This document shows positions 45,625 to 53,470 of a stretch of DNA of 53,470 nt, one piece after another (the stretch's first letter is position 1; each line of letters starts with the position of its first letter). Origin of the DNA: Enterovirga sp. (GTDB lineage Bacteria > Pseudomonadota > Alphaproteobacteria > Rhizobiales > Beijerinckiaceae); NCBI RefSeq assembly GCF_028290205.1, contig NZ_JAQGKF010000220.1, forward strand, positions 1 to 53,470, in the 5' to 3' direction. Under the pieces are notes generated by a model. That model searched no databases. It worked only from the letters and a program-made list of their open reading frames with translations, and had not been told where the DNA came from. A program made the translations under genes and the position numbers.

Positions 45625-46541
45625 CCCAGTCCATGCGGACGCCTGACGCCGCCGGCATCACGGTCCAGGGCGCGACCGTCACCTACCGCAACGGCCACAC
45701 CGCGCTGCGGGACGCGAGCTTCGCCATCCCGACCGGCACCATCACGGCGCTGGTGGGCGTCAACGGCAGCGGCAAGTCCACCCTCTTCAAGGCCATCATG
45801 GGCTTCGTCCGGCTCGCCCGGGGGGAGATCCGGGTGCTGGGCCAGCCCGTGCACACGGCGCTGAAACAGAGCCTCGTCGCCTATGTTCCCCAGAGCGAGG
45901 AGGTCGATTGGACCTTTCCGGTTCTGGTCGAGGATGTGGTCATGATGGGCCGCTACGGCCGCATGAACGTGCTGCGCATCCCGCGCGGCCCGGACCGCGA
46001 GGCGGTCACGACCGCGTTGGAGCGGGTCGGCATGACGGCCTACCGCAAGCGCCAGATCGGCGAATTGTCCGGCGGGCAGCGCAAGCGCGTGTTTCTGGCC
46101 CGGGCCCTGGCCCAGGACGGCCGGGTGATCCTGCTGGACGAGCCCTTCACGGGCGTGGACGTGCGCACGGAGGAGAGCATCGTCGGGCTGCTGCGCGACC
46201 TGCGGGCGGAGGGCCGGGTGATGCTCGTCTCCACCCACAATCTCGGCTCCGTGCCGGAATTCTGCGACCGCACCGTGCTGCTGAACCGGACCGTGCTGGC
46301 CTATGGACCGACCGCCGAGACCTTCACGCAGGAGAACCTCGAGCGGACCTTCGGCGGGGTTCTGCGCCACTTCGTGCTGAACGAGCGCGAGGGTGGCCGG
46401 CCGCATCCGGTCGGCGTGTTCACGGACGACGAACGGCCCTTCGTGCTCTACGGCAACCGGGGCACCGAGCCGGGCGGGCTCGCCGAGCCGGACCGGCCGC
46501 CCGTGAGGGCGCGTGAAACGGCGGCAGAGCCTGGCCCATGA
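45621..46541 (+). CDS. sitB: SitB, Mn(II)/Fe(II) ABC transporter ATP-binding protein
   Basis: A 306-residue ABC ATPase. Walker A is [15 protein letters not shown] (45-59). The Q-loop is [20 protein letters not shown], typical of metal-chelate importers. The ABC signature is [19 protein letters not shown], Walker B is [12 protein letters not shown] and the switch His is in [10 protein letters not shown]. It has an unusually long C-terminal tail (about residues 245-306) rich in Pro and acidic residues. The start is a GTG at 45621 overlapping the sitA stop; ATG at 45633 is possible. It energises SitC/SitD. Confidence 0.93.
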   Translation: MTQSMRTPDAAGITVQGATVTYRNGHTALRDASFAIPTGTITALVGVNGSGKSTLFKAIMGFVRLARGEIRVLGQPVHTALKQSLVAYVPQSEEVDWTFPVLVEDVVMMGRYGRMNVLRIPRGPDREAVTTALERVGMTAYRKRQIGELSGGQRKRVFLARALAQDGRVILLDEPFTGVDVRTEESIVGLLRDLRAEGRVMLVSTHNLGSVPEFCDRTVLLNRTVLAYGPTAETFTQENLERTFGGVLRHFVLNEREGGRPHPVGVFTDDERPFVLYGNRGTEPGGLAEPDRPPVRARETAAEPGP

Positions 46542-47395
46542 CGGTGCTGCTGGAGCCCTTCGGCTACCAGTACATGGTCAACGCCATCTGGGTGTCGGCC
46601 CTGGTGGGCGGCGTCTGCGCCTTCCTGTCCTGCTACCTGATGCTGAAAGGCTGGTCGCTGATCGGCGACGCGCTGTCCCATGCCATCGTACCTGGGGTCG
46701 CGGGCGCCTACATGCTGGGCCTGCCCTTCGCGGTCGGCGCCTTCTTCTCCGGCGGCCTCGCGGCCGCCAGCATGCTGTTCCTCCAGAACCGGACGAAGCT
46801 GAAGGAGGACGCCATCATCGGCCTCATCTTCACGTCCTTCTTCGGGCTCGGCCTGTTCATGGTGTCGCTGCGGCCGACGGCCGTGAACGTGCAGACCATC
46901 ATCCTGGGCAACGTCCTGGCCATCACACCGGGCGACACCATCCAGATCGCGGCCATCGGGGCCGTCAGCCTCGCGGTCCTGCTGCTCAAGTGGAAGGACC
47001 TGATGGTGACCTTCTTCGACGAGAACCACGCCCGCGCCGTGGGTCTCAACCCGCGGCTCCTCAAGGCGGTGTTCTTCACCCTGCTGGCCGCCTGCACGGT
47101 GGCCGCGCTGCAGACGGTGGGCGCCTTCCTGGTCATCGCCATGGTGGTGACCCCCGGCGCGACCGCCTACCTGCTGACCGACCGTTTCCCCCGTCTGATC
47201 GCGATCAGCGTGAGCATCGGCGTTCTGACCAGCGCGGTCGGCGCCTATGCGAGCTTTTTCATGGACGGTGCCACGGGCGGCATCATTGTCGTGCTGCAGA
47301 CCACCATCTTCCTGATCTGTTTCGTGGCAGCGCCCAAGCATGGGCTGCTCGCCTCGCGGCGCCGGGCCGCCGAGGCCCTGCGGGCGGGAGCGTGA
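46538..47395 (+). CDS. sitC: SitC, Mn(II)/Fe(II) ABC transporter permease
   Basis: A 285-residue membrane subunit of the ABC-3 (ZnuB/SitC) family with about eight transmembrane helices. Family segments are [80 protein letters not shown] and [20 protein letters not shown]. Its ATG overlaps the sitB stop (ATGA). It pairs with SitD to form the channel. The two permeases are homologous but clearly different. Confidence 0.94.
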   Translation: MTVLLEPFGYQYMVNAIWVSALVGGVCAFLSCYLMLKGWSLIGDALSHAIVPGVAGAYMLGLPFAVGAFFSGGLAAASMLFLQNRTKLKEDAIIGLIFTSFFGLGLFMVSLRPTAVNVQTIILGNVLAITPGDTIQIAAIGAVSLAVLLLKWKDLMVTFFDENHARAVGLNPRLLKAVFFTLLAACTVAALQTVGAFLVIAMVVTPGATAYLLTDRFPRLIAISVSIGVLTSAVGAYASFFMDGATGGIIVVLQTTIFLICFVAAPKHGLLASRRRAAEALRAGA

Positions 47396-47400
47396 GCGGC

Positions 47401-48243
47401 ATGGACACGCTCCTCGCGCCGTTCGGCTTCGAGTTCATGCGCCAGGCCTTTGTCATCTCCGTGCTCGTGGCGGTGCCCTGCGCCCTCCTGTCGTGCTTTC
47501 TGGTCCTCAAGGGGTGGTCGCTGATGGGGGACGCCGTGTCGCACGCCGTCCTGCCCGGGATCGTGCTCGCCTATCTGGCGGGACTGCCGCTGGCGCTCGG
47601 CGCCTTCGCGGCCGGGATGGGCTGCGCGCTGCTGACCGGGTTCTTGCAGGCCAACAGCCGGGTGAAGCAGGACACCGTGATGGGGGTCGTGTTTTCCGGC
47701 ATGTTCGGGCTCGGCCTCGTCCTGTTCGTGAAGGTCCAGACGGACCTCCATCTCGACCACATCCTGTTCGGGGACATGCTGGGCGTGGACTGGCGCGATG
47801 TCGCCGAGGCAGGGGCCATTGCGGCCGTCGTGTCCGCGCTGCTGCTGCTGCGCTGGCGCGACCTCCTGCTGCACAGCTTCGATCCGGCCCAGGCCCGCGC
47901 GGTCGGGCTTCCGGTGCGGACGCTGCATTACGGGCTGCTCTGCATCCTGTCCCTGACCATCGTCGGGGCGCTCAAAGCGGTCGGCATCATCCTGGCGATC
48001 GCCATGCTGATCTCGCCCGGCGCCATCGCCTTCCTGCTGACCCGCCGCTTCAGCGCCATGCTGGCGGTCGCGGTCGCGGTCGCCGTGCTGGCGTCCCTGC
48101 TCGGGGTTTATCTCAGCTTCCTGCTGGACAGCGCTCCCGCGCCGACCATCGTGCTCCTGATGACGGTGACCTTTGTGAGCGTGTTTGTGGCGCAGACGGC
48201 CCGGGCGGCGCGCCGCGAGCGGCTGCATGACGGCCTGGCCTGA
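47401..48243 (+). CDS. sitD: SitD, Mn(II)/Fe(II) ABC transporter permease
   Basis: A 280-residue ABC-3 family permease, the second membrane subunit of the Sit importer. Family segments are LKGWSLMGDAVSHAVLPGIV, QANSRVKQDTVMGVVFSGMF, DPAQARAVGLPVRTLHYGLL and GIILAIAMLISPGAIAFLLT. The start ATG at 47401 has GGGAG about 10 bases upstream; a GTG at 47392 overlapping the sitC stop is the alternative. The gene ends the operon and is followed by a strong hairpin at 48255-48279. Confidence 0.94.
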   Translation: MDTLLAPFGFEFMRQAFVISVLVAVPCALLSCFLVLKGWSLMGDAVSHAVLPGIVLAYLAGLPLALGAFAAGMGCALLTGFLQANSRVKQDTVMGVVFSGMFGLGLVLFVKVQTDLHLDHILFGDMLGVDWRDVAEAGAIAAVVSALLLLRWRDLLLHSFDPAQARAVGLPVRTLHYGLLCILSLTIVGALKAVGIILAIAMLISPGAIAFLLTRRFSAMLAVAVAVAVLASLLGVYLSFLLDSAPAPTIVLLMTVTFVSVFVAQTARAARRERLHDGLA

Positions 48244-48254
48244 TCGCATCGGAA

Positions 48255-48279
48255 GCCGCCGCCCCGAAGGAGCGGCGGC
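48255..48279. terminator. 8-bp hairpin after sitD, convergent with ydcH-like gene
   Basis: GCCGCCGC, a 9-base loop, then GCGGCGGC form a perfect 8-bp stem 11 bases after the sitD stop, in the 59-bp gap between convergent genes. No T-tract follows; it is probably a bidirectional 3' end structure. Confidence 0.5.
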
Positions 48280-48302
48280 CGGAGTTCAGGCCGGAAGCCT
48301 GG

Positions 48303-48485
48303 TCAGTGGAGCTTGGGCTCCGACTGCTTCAGTCGGGTCAGTTCGTCCTTCAGCTGCAGCTTGCGGCGCTTGAGCTCCGCGACCTTGGCATCGTCGGTCG
48401 CGGGCCGCGTCGCGGCGGCCTGGATCTCCCGCTCCAACGCATCGTGCTTGCGTTCGAGTTCGGCCAGGTGGTTCTGCAGCGCCAT
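48303..48485 (-). CDS. YdcH/DUF465 family protein (copy 1)
   Basis: A 60-residue helical protein of the YdcH/DUF465 family: ALQNHLAELERKHDALEREI followed by DDAKVAELKRRKLQLKDELT. The family forms short antiparallel coiled coils; no function is established. The start ATG at 48485 has AGAGGAG upstream, and the family begins there, so the longer in-frame reading from 48563 is rejected. It is divergent from a second DUF465 gene 158 bp away. Confidence 0.88.
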   Translation of the reverse strand: MALQNHLAELERKHDALEREIQAAATRPATDDAKVAELKRRKLQLKDELTRLKQSEPKLH

Positions 48486-48643
48486 GGAGTGCTCCTCTGC
48501 TGTGTCGAACCCCTTCAATCTGTGCCTCGATGGCGGAAGGGTGACTGTGGCATTCTGCCGCACCTTGACGTCGGGCGCGGCTTCCCGCCTATCCAGAACA
48601 GGTGGCCGAATTCCTCCTTCTCGGCCCGGCCTCGGGAACCGCG

Positions 48644-48865
48644 ATGGAGCCGGATGTCGATCAGGACAATGGGCAGGGAACGCTCGTGGCGGAGCTTGCC
48701 CGCCTGAAGCTGGAGCATCGCGACCTGGACGCGGCGATCGAGGCCCTGAAGGCCAACGTGGCCGGGGACCTGCTGCAGATCCAGCGGCTGAAGAAGCGCA
48801 AGCTCGTGCTGCGGGACCGCATCTCGTTTATCGAGGACGAGCTCACGCCCGACATCATCGCCTGA
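48644..48865 (+). CDS. YdcH/DUF465 family protein (copy 2)
   Basis: A 73-residue DUF465 protein: [20 protein letters not shown], then [20 protein letters not shown], the family's basic patch and coiled coil. The N-terminal 15 residues are acidic. ATG at 48644 is chosen; a GTG at 48602 would add 14 non-family residues. It is the divergent partner of the copy at 48303-48485 and lies 67 bases before purE. Two adjacent DUF465 genes suggest an old duplication. Confidence 0.85.
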   Translation: MEPDVDQDNGQGTLVAELARLKLEHRDLDAAIEALKANVAGDLLQIQRLKKRKLVLRDRISFIEDELTPDIIA

Positions 48866-48932
48866 GGCGGCCCGGCTTGCAGCCGCCCGCCTGCCCCTCT
48901 ATCCGCACCCTTCCTGTCCCGAACCGCCAGTC

Positions 48933-49427
48933 GTGAACCCGGCCATGCCGCCCGTCGCCATCATCATGGGAAGCCAGTCCGACTGGACCACCATGCGCCA
49001 TGCGGCCGAGACGCTCGACGCCTTGGCGATCGGCTACGAGGCCAGCATCGTGTCGGCCCACCGCACGCCCGAGCGGCTGTACAGCTTCTCGCGCGGCGCC
49101 AAGGCGGCGGGGTTCAAGGTCGTGATTGCCGGGGCCGGCGGGGCGGCCCACCTGCCCGGCATGTGCGCGGCCCTGACGCCGCTGCCGGTTCTCGGTGTCC
49201 CGGTCGAATCCAAGGCCTTGTCGGGCCAGGACTCGCTGCTCTCCATCGTGCAGATGCCGGCGGGCATTCCGGTCGGCACCCTGGCCATCGGCCGGGCCGG
49301 CGCGGTCAACGCGGCCCTGCTGGCGGCCGCGATCCTGGCCCTCGGGGATGAGGGCGTCGCGGAACGGCTCGCCGCCTGGCGCGCCCGCCAGACGGAGGCG
49401 GTGGCCCGCCACCCTGTCGATGGCTAA
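48933..49427 (+). CDS. purE: PurE, N5-carboxyaminoimidazole ribonucleotide mutase
   Basis: A 164-residue class I PurE that converts N5-CAIR to CAIR in purine synthesis. Family signatures are [33 protein letters not shown] with catalytic H43, [14 protein letters not shown] and [20 protein letters not shown]. It works directly with PurK, whose start overlaps its last 8 bases. The start is taken as the GTG at 48933; an ATG at 48945 is equally possible. No clear ribosome binding site distinguishes them. Confidence 0.96.
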   Translation: MNPAMPPVAIIMGSQSDWTTMRHAAETLDALAIGYEASIVSAHRTPERLYSFSRGAKAAGFKVVIAGAGGAAHLPGMCAALTPLPVLGVPVESKALSGQDSLLSIVQMPAGIPVGTLAIGRAGAVNAALLAAAILALGDEGVAERLAAWRARQTEAVARHPVDG

Positions 49428-50505
49428 GTCGGGGGCCGGCCACCGGCCGATCGCACCCGGCGCCACGCTCGGCATCCTGGGTGGGGGGCAGCTCGGACGC
49501 ATGATGGCGGTGGCGGCCGCGGCGCTCGGCCTGAAGACGCATATTTTCTGCCCCGACGCCGATTGCCCCGCCTTCGATGTGGCGGCGGCCCGCACAGTCG
49601 CGGCCTACGAGGACGAGGACGCGCTCAGCGCCTTTGCGGCCGCGGTCGATGTCTGCACCTACGAATTCGAGAACGTGCCGGGCCGGACGGCCGAGATCCT
49701 GGCCGACCGGGTGACGCTGCGGCCCAACGCGCAGGCGCTCGCCACGGCGCAGGATCGCCTGATCGAGAAGCAGTTTGTGACCGGGCTCGGGATCGCGACC
49801 GCCCCGTTCCGGGCGGTGGACAGCGAACACGACCTCGCGGCCGCGCTGGAGGAGCTCGGCGCCCCGGCCATCCTGAAGACCCGCCGCTTCGGCTATGACG
49901 GCAAGGGGCAGGTCCGGATCCAGCCGGGCGACCGGCCCGGGGAGGCCTATGCCCACCTGGGCGGCGCCCCGGCCATCCTCGAAGGGCTGGTGCGCTACAG
50001 TCAGGAGATCTCGGTCCTGGCGGCGCGCGGTCCGGATGGCGCCTTTGCGGCCTATGAGCCCTGCCACAACGAGCACCGCGACGGCATCCTGGCCGTGACC
50101 CGCGTGCCGGCCGACGTCCCGGCCGCCCTGGAACAGCAGGCCGTGGAGGCCGCCCGGGCCATCGCGGACGCGCTCGATTATGTCGGCGTGATCGCGGTCG
50201 AGATGTTCGTGGTGGAGGGCGGGGTCGCGGTGAACGAGATCGCGCCCCGGGTGCACAATTCGGGGCATTGGACCATCGAGGGCGCCGAAACCTCGCAGTT
50301 CGAGCAGCATGTCCGAGCCGTGTGCGGCTGGCCCCTCGGTGCCACGGGCCGCCGGGGCCGGGTCGAGATGCGCAACCTGATCGGGTCGGAGATCGACACC
50401 TGGCCGGCCGTCCTGGCCGAACCGGGCGCCCACCTGCACCATTACGGCAAGTTGCGGGCCCGCCCCGGCCGCAAGATGGGCCACGTCACCCGGGTCTGGA
50501 CCTGA
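49420..50505 (+). CDS. purK: PurK, N5-carboxyaminoimidazole ribonucleotide synthase
   Basis: A 361-residue ATP-grasp enzyme that carboxylates AIR to N5-CAIR using ATP and bicarbonate. It starts [20 protein letters not shown] and continues [23 protein letters not shown]-grasp segments are [40 protein letters not shown] and [20 protein letters not shown]. Its ATG lies within the last codons of purE (8-bp overlap), giving coupled translation. It is convergent with dapE, overlapping by 20 bases. Confidence 0.97.
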   Translation: MAKSGAGHRPIAPGATLGILGGGQLGRMMAVAAAALGLKTHIFCPDADCPAFDVAAARTVAAYEDEDALSAFAAAVDVCTYEFENVPGRTAEILADRVTLRPNAQALATAQDRLIEKQFVTGLGIATAPFRAVDSEHDLAAALEELGAPAILKTRRFGYDGKGQVRIQPGDRPGEAYAHLGGAPAILEGLVRYSQEISVLAARGPDGAFAAYEPCHNEHRDGILAVTRVPADVPAALEQQAVEAARAIADALDYVGVIAVEMFVVEGGVAVNEIAPRVHNSGHWTIEGAETSQFEQHVRAVCGWPLGATGRRGRVEMRNLIGSEIDTWPAVLAEPGAHLHHYGKLRARPGRKMGHVTRVWT

Positions 50506-51658
50506 AGAACCCGTCCAGGACGCGGCGGTAGATCGCCGCGAGCCGGCCGAGATCCTCGACCCGCACGCATTCGTCCACCGCGTGCATGGTCTGGCCGACC
50601 AGGCCGAATTCCACGACCGGGCAATGGTCCTTGATGAAGCGGGCATCCGACGTACCGCCCGTCGTGGACAGGACGGGTGTGAGCCCGGTTTCGGCCGCGA
50701 CGGCCTGCTGAACCAGGTGCACGAAGGGCCCCGGCGGCGTCAGGAAGCTGACCGAATTGGTCGGGTCGAAGCGCAGCGCGACGGCGGCGCCCGATCCGGC
50801 CGCCCCGCGCTCCACCCGCGCCCGGATCTCGGCCGCCAGCGAGTCCGGATCCCAGCGGTCGTTGAACCGGATGTTGAACACCGCCCGGGCCTCCGCCGGC
50901 ACGACGTTGGTGGCCGGATTGCCGGTGTCGAAGCTGGTCCATTCGAGCGTCGAGGGGCCGAAATGCTCCGTGCCGCCGTCCACGGGTTCGGCGGAGAGCG
51001 CGGCCACGATGCGGGCCAAAGCCGGGATCGGGTTCAGGACCAGTTCCGGATAGGCAACGTGGCCCTGCTTGCCTGACACCGTGATGCGGCCTGTCAGCGA
51101 GCCGCGGCGGCCGATCTTGCACATCTCGCCGAGCCGCTCGGGATTGGTCGGCTCGCCCAGCAGACAGGCGTCGAAGCGCGCGCCCTGCCCCGCCGCCCAG
51201 CCGAGCAGCTTCACGGTGCCGTTCACGGCCGGGCCTTCCTCGTCGCCCGTGAGCAGAAAGGCGATCGAGCCTCCGAAGTCCGCGCCCCGCTCGGCCACGA
51301 AGCCGACCGCGGCCGCCAGCATGGCGGCCACCCCGCCCTTCATGTCGGCGGCGCCGCGGCCAAAGAGCCAGCCGTCCTCCACGGCGGCCGCGAACGGATC
51401 GTGCCGCCACAGGGCGGCATCGCCCGGCGGCACCACGTCGGTGTGGCCGGCAAAGGCGAGGCACGGCCCGGCGGTGCCGATCCGGGCATAGAGGTTCGGG
51501 ATGTCGGGCGTGCCGGGCGCGCTGAACACGGGCCGGTGGATCTCGAACCCGGCCGCGGCCAGGGCTTCGGCGCAGACCTCGAGCGCGCCGTCATCGGCAG
51601 GCGTCACCGAGCGGCAGCGGATCAAAGCCTGGGCGAGGGCGAGGGCGTCGGCAGGCAT
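50486..51658 (-). CDS. dapE: Succinyl-diaminopimelate desuccinylase
   Basis: A 390-residue dinuclear zinc M20 hydrolase that removes the succinyl group from N-succinyl-LL-diaminopimelate in lysine and peptidoglycan synthesis. Metal-ligand blocks are [49 protein letters not shown] and [12 protein letters not shown]. The dimerisation domain starts [40 protein letters not shown] and [16 protein letters not shown] complete the DapE signature. It follows dapD (100-bp gap) on the same strand. ATG at 51658. Confidence 0.97.
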   Translation of the reverse strand: MPADALALAQALIRCRSVTPADDGALEVCAEALAAAGFEIHRPVFSAPGTPDIPNLYARIGTAGPCLAFAGHTDVVPPGDAALWRHDPFAAAVEDGWLFGRGAADMKGGVAAMLAAAVGFVAERGADFGGSIAFLLTGDEEGPAVNGTVKLLGWAAGQGARFDACLLGEPTNPERLGEMCKIGRRGSLTGRITVSGKQGHVAYPELVLNPIPALARIVAALSAEPVDGGTEHFGPSTLEWTSFDTGNPATNVVPAEARAVFNIRFNDRWDPDSLAAEIRARVERGAAGSGAAVALRFDPTNSVSFLTPPGPFVHLVQQAVAAETGLTPVLSTTGGTSDARFIKDHCPVVEFGLVGQTMHAVDECVRVEDLGRLAAIYRRVLDGFFRSRPG

Positions 51659-51758
51659 GGGAGGCTCTCGGCAGCCCGGCGGGCGAGAAGCGCGCCGGCC
51701 GGGGCGGCCGACGTCGGGTCGCGGACGGGGCCCGGCAACCGGGCCCCGGAGCGGACGC

Positions 51759-52601
51759 CTAGTCGCGCAGCAGCTCGTTGATGCTGGTCTTGGAGCGCGT
51801 CTGCGCGTCGACCCGCTTCACGATCACGGCGCAATAGAGCGACGGCCCGGGCGAGCCGTCCGGCATCGGGCGGCCCGGCAGGGCTCCCGGCACGACCACG
51901 GAATAGGGCGGCACGCGGCCGACAAAGACCTCACCGGTCGACCGGTCGACGATCTTGGTCGAGGCGCCAAGATAGACGCCCATGGACAGGACCGAACCCT
52001 CGCCGACCTGCACGCCCTCGGCCACCTCGGAGCGGGCGCCGATGAAGCAATGGTCCTCGATGACCACCGGGTTCGCCTGCAAGGGCTCCAGCACGCCGCC
52101 GATGCCGGCGCCGCCGGAGATGTGGCAGTTCTTCCCGATCTGGGCACAGGAGCCGACCGTGGCCCAGGTGTCGATCATGGTGCCCTCGTCCACATAGGCA
52201 CCGAGATTGACGAAGGACGGCATCAGCACGACGTTCGGCGCCACAAAGGCGCCGCGCCTGACCACGCAATTCGGCACGGCCCGGAAGCCGGCCGCCCGGA
52301 AGCGATCCTCGCCCCAGCCTTCGAACTTGGACGGCACCTTGTCCCACCAGGTCGAGCCGCCGGGGCCGCCCGTGATCGGCCCCATGTCGGTCAGCCGGAA
52401 GGACAGGAGCACGGCCTTCTTGAGCCACTGGTGCACCTGCCAGCCGCCCTCGCCCTTGGAGGCGACCCGCGCCTCGCCGCGGTCGAGCAGGTCGAGGGCC
52501 TGCTCCACCGCCTCGCGGACCTGGCCACGGGTCGAAGCCCCGACATTGGCCCGGTCCTCCCAGGCGGCATCGATGGTGCGGGACAGGTCTTCGGTCGACA
52601 T
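51759..52601 (-). CDS. dapD: 2,3,4,5-tetrahydropyridine-2,6-dicarboxylate N-succinyltransferase
   Basis: A 280-residue hexapeptide-repeat acyltransferase that succinylates tetrahydrodipicolinate. N-terminal [18 protein letters not shown] and [17 protein letters not shown] are typical of DapD. The left-handed beta-helix contains [60 protein letters not shown] and [20 protein letters not shown]. It forms trimers in the cytoplasm. It is part of the lptB-dapD-dapE same-strand run. ATG at 52601. Confidence 0.98.
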   Translation of the reverse strand: MSTEDLSRTIDAAWEDRANVGASTRGQVREAVEQALDLLDRGEARVASKGEGGWQVHQWLKKAVLLSFRLTDMGPITGGPGGSTWWDKVPSKFEGWGEDRFRAAGFRAVPNCVVRRGAFVAPNVVLMPSFVNLGAYVDEGTMIDTWATVGSCAQIGKNCHISGGAGIGGVLEPLQANPVVIEDHCFIGARSEVAEGVQVGEGSVLSMGVYLGASTKIVDRSTGEVFVGRVPPYSVVVPGALPGRPMPDGSPGPSLYCAVIVKRVDAQTRSKTSINELLRD

Positions 52602-52683
52602 GGGGCGCGGTCTCGTCCGTGGGATGGAGGCCGCTTAGCAACTCGCCCGGCCTCTGTCATGGGAGGCTGCGAGTCCGGCCGCC

Positions 52684-53470
52684 CTACATCCGGAAATCGG
52701 CCCCGAGATAGAGGCGACGGACGTCCTCGTTGGCGATGATCTCCTCCGGCCGTCCCTCGGTCAGCACCCGGCCGGAATGGATGATGTAGGCCCGGTCGGT
52801 GAGGGCCAGCGTCTCGCGCACGTTGTGGTCGGTGATCAGCACGCCGATGCCGCGCGCTTTGAGGTGGTGCACGAGCTGCTGGATGTCGCCGACCGCGATC
52901 GGGTCGATGCCGGCAAAGGGCTCGTCCAGGAGCATGAAGGAGGGCTGGCCCGCCAGCGCCCTGGCGATCTCGCAACGCCGCCGCTCGCCACCCGACAGGG
53001 CGATGGAGGGCGACTTGCGCAGCCGGGCGATGTCGAATTCCTCCAGGAGCTGTTCAAGCTTGCGCTCCCGCTCCTTGCGGTCCGGCTCCGTCACCTCGAG
53101 CACGCCCCGGATATTGTCCTCCACGTTGAGGCCGCGGAAGATCGAGGCCTCCTGGGGCAGGTAGCCGATGCCGAGCCGGGCGCGCCGGTACATCGGCAGC
53201 CCCGTGATGTCGTGCCCATCGAGGCTGATGAGACCCCGATCGGCGCCGACCAGCCCGGTGATCATGTAGAAAATCGTGGTCTTGCCGGCGCCGTTCGGGC
53301 CCAGAAGCCCGACCGCCTCGCCGCGCCGGAGCGCCAGTGAGGCCTCGTTCACCACCTTGCGGCCGCGATAGCTCTTCTCCAGTCCCCAGACGGCCAGGAC
53401 GCCGGGGCCGCCGAAGCTCGCCGTCGCGTCGCCGGCGCGCCGGCGCCCGAACAGGCCGCGGCGGGGCGGC
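52684..53470 (-). CDS. lptB: LptB, LPS-export ABC transporter ATPase (5' end beyond window)
   Basis: At least 262 residues of the ATPase that powers LPS extraction with LptFG. The frame stays open to the right edge, so the N-terminus is missing. A basic/Gly-rich lead ([20 protein letters not shown]) precedes [18 protein letters not shown]. Walker A is [20 protein letters not shown]. LptB-specific [20 protein letters not shown] is followed by the signature [20 protein letters not shown] and Walker [20 protein letters not shown], and it ends LYLGADFRM. The N-terminal extension before the ABC domain is longer than in E. coli LptB (241 residues). lptA/lptC should lie upstream, outside the window. 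Confidence 0.94.
   Translation of the reverse strand, partial: PPRRGLFGRRRAGDATASFGGPGVLAVWGLEKSYRGRKVVNEASLALRRGEAVGLLGPNGAGKTTIFYMITGLVGADRGLISLDGHDITGLPMYRRARLGIGYLPQEASIFRGLNVEDNIRGVLEVTEPDRKERERKLEQLLEEFDIARLRKSPSIALSGGERRRCEIARALAGQPSFMLLDEPFAGIDPIAVGDIQQLVHHLKARGIGVLITDHNVRETLALTDRAYIIHSGRVLTEGRPEEIIANEDVRRLYLGADFRM

Overview
The window is uniformly GC-rich, about 70%, gene-dense chromosomal DNA of an alphaproteobacterium, most likely of the order Hyphomicrobiales (Rhizobiales). The evidence is the lysC-ptsP-prfA run with a GAF-containing PtsP (EI-Ntr), the def-fmt-truA operon, paired YdcH/DUF465 proteins, a PrfA/ArfB pair, AsnC-type regulators, several periplasmic receptors of the Bug/TctC type, and DapD/DapE plus LptB at the right edge. 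No genus can be named safely. I see no rRNA, tRNA, CRISPR array, transposase or phage gene. The coding strand switches often, and no gap without a gene exceeds 300 bases.

Layout. 1-5.3 kb: the 5' part of a sulfate-binding protein, a Gfo/Idh/MocA oxidoreductase, a GlcG/HbpS-like protein, an AI-2E-type transporter with an unusual C-terminal tail, and small proteins. 5.3-9.8 kb: an orphan LuxR-type response regulator, then a translationally coupled operon of nuclease, ATP-dependent DNA ligase and YjbQ, and a PRC-barrel protein. 9.9-14.3 kb: a stand-alone molybdenum hydroxylase large subunit (AYRGAGR, form II CoxL type) coupled to azlC-azlD, then a small secreted protein and MoaE. 14.4-17.0 kb: a GH63-like glycosidase. 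17.1-22.8 kb: a compact sulfolactate-degradation cluster (suyA, suyB, slcC and comC on the minus strand; a GntR/HutC regulator and a Bug receptor on the plus strand). 22.9-29.9 kb: a DUF1194 protein, a cupin, a mandelate-racemase-type enolase with its Bug receptor, and an Lrp/AsnC regulator divergent from a homodimeric 2-oxoacid dehydrogenase E1 of the AceE/MdeB type.

29.9-43.0 kb is mostly housekeeping: arfB-ubiG, lysC-ptsP-prfA, a zinc-ribbon metallopeptidase, a membrane-anchored alpha/beta hydrolase, a divergent pair of paralogous six-cysteine small proteins, a TPR lipoprotein, rpsU, a membrane protein and def-fmt-truA. 43.1-48.2 kb is an OprB-type porin plus sitABCD operon for Mn(II)/Fe(II) uptake. 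Its promoter overlaps a 14-bp palindrome with the core of an MntR box. 48.3-53.5 kb holds two DUF465 genes, purE-purK, dapE, dapD and the truncated lptB.

How the genes work together. The suy/slc/com set can convert both sulfolactate enantiomers to pyruvate plus sulfite. The porin-SitABCD set can carry manganese across both membranes. The least explained element is the pair of divergent genes at 37964-38720. Their products align without gaps in the first 21 residues and share a near-palindromic cysteine pattern (C-x3-C-x10-C-x10/11-C-x10-C-x3-C). This suggests a disulfide- or metal-stapled helical hairpin family, possibly a toxin or bacteriocin-like system. I consider it the best candidate for something not yet described.
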